Part shown: positions 60,317 to 64,000 of the stretch, in pieces
How positions within the stretch are numbered: position 1 is the stretch's first letter
How the letters are laid out: each line of letters starts with the position of its first letter
From: Woeseiaceae bacterium
GTDB taxonomy: Bacteria; Pseudomonadota; Gammaproteobacteria; Steroidobacterales; Woeseiaceae
Direction: 5' to 3'
Length of the DNA: 64,000 bases
Assembly: GCA_028279985.1 (NCBI GenBank)
Contig: JANQMR010000033.1
Coordinates: 183,723-247,722 of the forward strand
Notes under the pieces: model-generated
Databases searched by the model: none
Seen by the model: only the letters and a program-made list of their open reading frames with translations
Told to the model about the DNA's origin: nothing
Made by a program: the position numbers and the translations under genes

Positions 60317-61029
60317 TGGCCTACGACACCGCGGCCGTCGGGAACTGCGGCGACCAGGAGCAGATGATCCGCGAGCACTCGGAGCTGGTCCGGCGGATCG
60401 CCTATCACCTGATCACCAGGCTGCCGGCGAGTACCGAAGTCGAAGACCTGATTCAGTCGGGAATGATGGGGCTTTTGGAGGCGGCGCGGAATTTCGATCC
60501 GTCGCGCGGCGCCAGTTTTTCGACCTTCGCCGGGATACGGATTCGCGGCGCGATGATCGACGAGGTCCGCCGCCACGACTGGACGCCGCGCTCGGTGCAT
60601 CAAAAACACCGCCAGGTGACCCAGGCGATCAAGGAGATCGAAAACGAGACCGGCCGGCATGCGGAGCCCGCGCAAATCGCGGAACGCCTGGGTATCTCGC
60701 TGGACGAGTATCACGGCATCGTGCGCGACTCGGCCGTATCGAAGCTGTTCAGCCTGGACGAGAGCATCGACGATTCGACACAGCCGCGCCGGGCCCTGAG
60801 CGAAGACGCGATGACGCCGGACGATGTTGTCGAAGGGGATCAATTCCGGCAGGAGATCGCCAACGAGATACGCCGCTTGCCGGAGCGCGAGCAACTGGTG
60901 TTGTCGCTGTATTACGAGCGAGAGCTGAATCTGCAGGAAATCGGCGCCGTCCTCGGCGTCAGCGAGTCACGCGTGTGCCAGATACACGGACAGGCCCTGG
61001 TACGGTTGAGAGCAAGGATGGCGAATTGA
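60313..61029 (+). CDS. fliA: Flagellar sigma factor FliA (sigma-28)
   Basis: FliA directs late flagellar and chemotaxis transcription. The 238-residue protein has regions 2 (LPASTEVEDLIQSGMMGLLEAARNFDPSRGASFSTFA pattern), 3 (AEPAQIAERLGISLDEYH) and 4 (LPEREQLVLSLYYERELNLQEIGAVLGVSESRVCQIH). Matching promoters were found upstream of cheY, the second HDOD gene and cheY2-cheX in this window. No anti-sigma factor flgM is present here. Confidence 0.96.
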   Translation: MMAYDTAAVGNCGDQEQMIREHSELVRRIAYHLITRLPASTEVEDLIQSGMMGLLEAARNFDPSRGASFSTFAGIRIRGAMIDEVRRHDWTPRSVHQKHRQVTQAIKEIENETGRHAEPAQIAERLGISLDEYHGIVRDSAVSKLFSLDESIDDSTQPRRALSEDAMTPDDVVEGDQFRQEIANEIRRLPEREQLVLSLYYERELNLQEIGAVLGVSESRVCQIHGQALVRLRARMAN

Positions 61030-61071
61030 GCCCGGGAAACGCACCCCGGAAGCCAGCAACGGGAGACTGTC

Positions 61072-61302
61072 ATGTCCGATTCGATATCCCGAGTGCCACC
61101 CATAACGCCCGCCGTGCCCGTCAAGCCGGCGAAGCCGTCACACGAGGGCGGCCGACCGAGGGACGACGAATCGCATACCTCCGAGCAGGATGCGGATGAA
61201 GATACTCGACAGTCCCCGGACCGCGAGCGCGTTTCGGGCGATGACGAACGGCCATCGAATACAGAGTTGACTACGGAATTTACGATAGACGAGTACGTAT
61301 AA
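61072..61302 (+). CDS. Small acidic protein of unknown function downstream of fliA
   Basis: This 76-residue protein is rich in Asp, Glu, Ser, Arg and Pro and is predicted to be largely disordered (PPITPAVPVKPAKPSHEGG, then DDESHTSEQDADEDTR). It ends in the short hydrophobic-acidic motif FTIDEYV. The ATG has GGGAG upstream, and its TAA shares a base with the start of the DUF2802 gene, so the two are translated together. It was not recognised. The conserved-looking C-terminal tip may be a docking peptide. Confidence 0.6.
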   Translation: MSDSISRVPPITPAVPVKPAKPSHEGGRPRDDESHTSEQDADEDTRQSPDRERVSGDDERPSNTELTTEFTIDEYV

Positions 61303-61766
61303 TGGATGTGTTGCTTTCCCACCCCCTTCAGGCGCTGATTTTGTCGAATGCCGCGCTGGTTTTCGGTGCGAGCATTGCGTTGTTGCGGTTTCAGCGTTTG
61401 GTCCGGCAGAACCGCGAGTTCTGGGACAGTCCGACCGGTGCGACCGTACAAGCGGATACCGTACAAGCGGACGATGAAGCGAAAGACAGGCTCGTCGGAA
61501 GAAACGCGCAGGCCACCGGCGACGCGGAAGCCGTGCTCGCCGGCTTTCTGGAGTGCCGGCTTGCGAAGATTCACGAACGGCTGGACGACCTGGCCGACAG
61601 GATCGAGCGGGACACGGGCAGCCCGCCGGCCGCCGAGCCGCTGTTTTCACATGCGGTGCGTCTGGCGCAAAACGGAGCGAGCGCCGCCGACCTCGTCAAA
61701 GCCTGTGGGCTAAACGAGGCGGAGGCGCGACTGATGTGCCGTTTGCATGCGCGTAGCGCTGCCTGA
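61302..61766 (+). CDS. DUF2802 domain membrane-anchored protein
   Basis: This 154-residue protein has an N-terminal membrane helix (LSNAALVFGASIALLRFQRL), a linker with a duplicated VQAD sequence (from a 15-bp repeat at 61446-61471), a coiled helix (LAKIHERLDDLADRIERD) and a C-terminal domain, PLFSHAVRLAQNGASAADLVKACGLNEAEARLMCRLHA. The last part matches DUF2802, a family found in flagellar and chemotaxis operons of gammaproteobacteria. The function is unknown. It ends the plus-strand motility region. Confidence 0.8.
   Translation: MDVLLSHPLQALILSNAALVFGASIALLRFQRLVRQNREFWDSPTGATVQADTVQADDEAKDRLVGRNAQATGDAEAVLAGFLECRLAKIHERLDDLADRIERDTGSPPAAEPLFSHAVRLAQNGASAADLVKACGLNEAEARLMCRLHARSAA
61446..61471 (+). 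repeat. 15-bp tandem duplication in the DUF2802 gene
   Basis: GTACAAGCGGATACC is followed at once by GTACAAGCGGA, giving the VQADTVQADD sequence in the linker of the protein. Confidence 0.92.
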
Positions 61767-61787
61767 GCGGTCAGGGTATCGGGATCT

Positions 61788-62312
61788 TCAGGCCGCGACG
61801 CCGGATTGTTCGTCGCCCGCGCGCCGTGCTTTTGCAATTGCCGCGCGGAGTCGCCGGCGCTTGAACCAGTTGATCCGGTCCACCAGCAGCTTGCCGTCGA
61901 AATGGTCCATCTCGTGTTGCAGGCAGACCGCCGGCATGCCGTCGAGCTCCCGCTCGAAGCTTGCGCCTTGCCGGTCGAATGCACGGACTTTGATACGGGT
62001 CGCCCGTATTACATGTGCGACCACATCGGGCACCGAGAGGCAGCGCTCCTCGACGAACCCGAACCGGCTGCGCGCGAGAACCTGCGGATTGATGTACAAC
62101 TCGGGCCGGGACCTGTCCGGAGAATGGTCCATGACGAGCATGCGTAGCCGGGCATCGACTTGCGGTGCGCTAAGGCCGATCGCGCTGGAAGCGTGCAGGG
62201 TTTCAATCAGGTCGTCTGCGAGTTTTCCGATACCGTCATCGAAGTCTTCGACCGGCAACGACGCTTGCCGCAGCCGGGGATCCGGGTATTCCAGTATTTC
62301 GAGTATCGCCAA
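61788..62312 (-). CDS. def: Peptide deformylase (variant motif 2)
   Basis: Peptide deformylase removes the formyl group from nascent protein N-termini. The 174-residue protein has motif 1 as IGLSAPQVD, motif 2 as EERCLS and motif 3 as QHEMDH, with the metal-binding Cys and two His present. In motif 2 the normal Gly of EGCLS is Arg (E-R-C-L-S), and in motif 1 an Ala is Ser. No fmt gene is adjacent, so this may be a secondary deformylase. It lies 9 bp downstream of pucC on the same strand and may be cotranscribed with the antenna genes. Confidence 0.87.
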   Translation of the reverse strand: MAILEILEYPDPRLRQASLPVEDFDDGIGKLADDLIETLHASSAIGLSAPQVDARLRMLVMDHSPDRSRPELYINPQVLARSRFGFVEERCLSVPDVVAHVIRATRIKVRAFDRQGASFERELDGMPAVCLQHEMDHFDGKLLVDRINWFKRRRLRAAIAKARRAGDEQSGVAA

Positions 62313-62321
62313 GAGAGCCTC

Positions 62322-63803
62322 CTATGCCGGGCGCCGGGTACCGACGTCCGCGGCTTCGACGCCGAGACCCAGGCCGGTCGCCGCCGTGTCCGTTTTCTCG
62401 AGACGCTTGCGGCCGATGCCGCGGATCAGCGGCAGGATTGCGAGGATCGTTACCAGCAACAAGGCTATCTCGATGGCATACACTGCGAAGTAGCCGGTCG
62501 CAGCGCCGCCCAGGCCCCACAGGCCTTCCCCTGCGCCCCACAGGACGTTGACCAGGTCGCGAATCGCGCCGCTCGTTGCCATGGCGACGCCGACGGCGGT
62601 GGCCTGAACCGCGCCCCATGCCCCCAGCGCGAGTCCCGCCTGGGCCTTCGGTGCACGCTGCATCGTTGCCGTGAGCGTGCCGTGGCCGAACAGGGCGCCG
62701 CCGAAACCGATCAGGAAATTGCCGGCCAGAAACAGCGCCGTTACCCCTAGCGGTGCTGCTGCGATGACCAAGGCAAACGCCGGCAGGCCGATGACGGCGC
62801 CGGCCTGTGACATTCGATACGGATCGGCGCCGCGGCCGACCTGGCGCGATGCGAAGCCGAATCCGATGAGCCCGCCGAGTGCCAGCAAGGCCGTCAGTTT
62901 GGTCGTCGCGGCAACCGACATGGAGAGTATCTGTCCGCCGAAGGGCTCGAGCAACACGTCGGCCATCGCGAATGCCATCGTGCCGATACCGACGATGACC
63001 AGGCGCCGGCGTGTGTCGTCTCCGCTGCAGAACATCGCCCAGGATTCACGGAACGACGGGTCCGGGTCCGGCGCCGCACGCCCGCGCGGCGGATTGCGCG
63101 TCTCCTGTTTCCACATCGCCGCCGCGTTCAGCACGATGGTGATCAGGGCGGCGCTCTGGATGACCTGTACCAGCCGGCCGGGGGTGAAGTCCCTCAAGGC
63201 GGCACCGAACAAGAGCGCACTCAGCATCATGCCGACCAGCAGCATCACGTACATCAGGCCCACGACCCTCGCGTGCGATTCCCGCGGGGTCAGATCCGTT
63301 GCGAGCGCGAGTCCCGCCGTCTGTACCGTGTGCACGCCGGCCCCGACGAGCAGAAAGGCCAGGGCAGCGGCCGAGTGGCCGATCCACAACGGTGCCGTAT
63401 CGGCCTGTCCCTGGCCCGCGAGCACCAGCAGCGCGAAGGGCATGATGGCAAAGCCGCCGAACTGCCAGAGTGTACCCTTCCAGATGAACGGCACGCGGCG
63501 CCAGCCCAGCTCACAGCGGTGGGTATCGGATTTGTAGCCGATCAGCGCACGAAACGGCGCGAATACCAGCGGCAGCGCGAGCATGACGCCGACGAGCGAT
63601 GCCGGAACACCGAGCTCGACGATCATGACCCGGTTCAGTGTGCCGACGAGCAGCACGAGCGCCATGCCCGTGGTGACCTGAAACAGCGACAGCCGCAACA
63701 GCCGGTGCAAGGGCAGGTCGGGGCTTGCAACGTCGGCGAATGGGAGGTACCGGGGGCCTAGCGACACCCACCACATCGTCAAACGTCGACCGAGGCCTTG
63801 CAT
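62322..63803 (-). CDS. pucC: PucC/LhaA-family antenna assembly transporter
   Basis: PucC-type proteins are 12-helix members of the major facilitator fold (BCD family) that help assemble light-harvesting complexes in purple bacteria. The 493-residue protein has the family start LPFADVASPDLPLHRLLRLSLFQVTTGMALVLL, then TLNRVMIVELGVPASLVG, FRALIGYKSDTHRCELGWRRVPFIWKGTL and FLIGFGGALFGHGTLT. It follows a light-harvesting alpha gene on the same strand, with a hairpin between, which is the arrangement of puc operons. The ATG at 63803 lacks a clear ribosome-binding sequence; an ATG at 63776 is possible. Confidence 0.92.
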   Translation of the reverse strand: MQGLGRRLTMWWVSLGPRYLPFADVASPDLPLHRLLRLSLFQVTTGMALVLLVGTLNRVMIVELGVPASLVGVMLALPLVFAPFRALIGYKSDTHRCELGWRRVPFIWKGTLWQFGGFAIMPFALLVLAGQGQADTAPLWIGHSAAALAFLLVGAGVHTVQTAGLALATDLTPRESHARVVGLMYVMLLVGMMLSALLFGAALRDFTPGRLVQVIQSAALITIVLNAAAMWKQETRNPPRGRAAPDPDPSFRESWAMFCSGDDTRRRLVIVGIGTMAFAMADVLLEPFGGQILSMSVAATTKLTALLALGGLIGFGFASRQVGRGADPYRMSQAGAVIGLPAFALVIAAAPLGVTALFLAGNFLIGFGGALFGHGTLTATMQRAPKAQAGLALGAWGAVQATAVGVAMATSGAIRDLVNVLWGAGEGLWGLGGAATGYFAVYAIEIALLLVTILAILPLIRGIGRKRLEKTDTAATGLGLGVEAADVGTRRPA

Positions 63804-63824
63804 GTCAGTTCATATCGATCGAAC

Positions 63825-63848
63825 GGGGACCCGGCGTAGCCGGGCCCC
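63825..63848 (-). promoter_or_regulatory. Intercistronic hairpin between antenna gene and pucC
   Basis: GGGG-A-CCCGGC, loop GTA, GCCGGG-CCCC makes a ten-pair stem with one bulged A. It lies between the stop of the LH alpha gene and pucC, with no T-run. Hairpins at this place in puf and puc operons stabilise the upstream antenna mRNA and reduce downstream expression. The same role is inferred here. A 13-bp direct repeat (TATCGTCGTTGAT at 63851 and 63871) lies beside it. Confidence 0.65.
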
Positions 63849-63908
63849 GATATCGTCGTTGATCGTTGTTTATCGTCGTTGATTCGGTGCGTATTCGGCG
63901 CAGGCCGA

Positions 63909-64000
63909 TCAGCCGCCGAAGAACGCCGGGAACCACGAAGTGTTGTTGAGAATGGCGAAGTGGACCGTAAACGAGATCAGCGCGACTGCTCCGAGGAACA
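63909..64000 (-). CDS. Light-harvesting complex alpha subunit, C-terminal part
   Basis: The minus strand at the window edge encodes the last 30 residues of an antenna alpha polypeptide. A hydrophobic helix FLGAVALISFTVHFAIL carries the bacteriochlorophyll-ligating histidine at the usual distance before the C-terminal NNTSWFPAFFGG. The WFPA-type ending resembles LH2 (PucA) alpha subunits and some gammaproteobacterial LH1 alphas. The N-terminus and the expected beta gene lie beyond the window. It is too short for the usual gene finders, but the histidine, aromatic end and pucC downstream make it convincing. Confidence 0.85.
   Translation of the reverse strand, partial: FLGAVALISFTVHFAILNNTSWFPAFFGG

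Overview
The window is GC-rich gammaproteobacterial DNA. Three things support this: a complete polar-type flagellar export and basal-body block in FleSR-fliEFGHIJKLMNOPQR-flhBAFG-fliA order, sigma-54 and sigma-28 promoters placed as in polar flagellates, and, at the right edge, purple-bacterial antenna genes (an LH alpha polypeptide and PucC). The organism is therefore probably a motile purple or aerobic anoxygenic phototrophic gammaproteobacterium. The sequence alone does not fix the genus. No rRNA, tRNA, CRISPR array or transposase was seen.

Region 1 (1-29.4 kb) looks like a catabolic island for a nitrogen-containing organic compound. It encodes a TonB-dependent receptor, exported hydrolases and small SnoaL-like proteins, an ABC importer (binding protein plus two permeases, no ATPase), an MFS carrier, a Rieske oxygenase, an FAD oxidase, class III and class V aminotransferases, a glutamine-synthetase-like ligase, an aldehyde dehydrogenase, an oxalyl-CoA-synthetase-like ligase, a PanE-like reductase, carbamate kinase, an aspartate-carbamoyltransferase-like enzyme and a cysteine-desulfhydrase-like PLP enzyme. 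One IclR regulator sits in the middle. A box, TTCG-N5-CGAACA, recurs upstream of three separate transcription units (about 13.73, 18.79 and 26.66 kb), with a degenerate copy beside the regulator at 14.86 kb. This suggests a single regulon. The carbamoyl-transfer plus carbamate-kinase pair suggests that ATP is recovered from a ureido-type intermediate. The actual substrate cannot be read from the sequence.

Region 2 (29.5-40.2 kb) is chemotaxis: HDOD protein, 48-residue membrane protein, cheY-cheA-cheW, a STAS protein with a histone-H1-like tail, a CheZ-like helical protein, cheR-cheD-cheB, a second HDOD protein, and a cheY-cheX pair. Three good sigma-28 promoters drive cheYAW, the second HDOD gene and cheY2-cheX. 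No chemoreceptor gene is present.

Region 3 (40.2-61.8 kb) is flagellar: fleS-fleR under a sigma-54 promoter, then fliEFGHIJ, fliK and fliL (each of the last two with its own sigma-54 promoter), fliMNOPQR-flhBAFG-fliA, a small acidic protein and a DUF2802 protein.

Region 4 (61.8-64 kb, minus strand) holds a peptide deformylase with a variant active-site motif, PucC, an intercistronic hairpin, and the C-terminus of a light-harvesting alpha subunit cut by the window edge.

A pattern running through the whole window is short tandem duplication (6 to 51 bp, 2 to 5 copies) at gene ends and junctions: arcC, the glutamine-synthetase-like gene, the carbamoyltransferase gene, the panE-like gene, the MBL hydrolase gene, cheD, the cheY2/cheX junction and others. 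These duplications lengthen C-termini, duplicate stop codons or Shine-Dalgarno sequences, and in two places are translated in two frames by overlapping genes.
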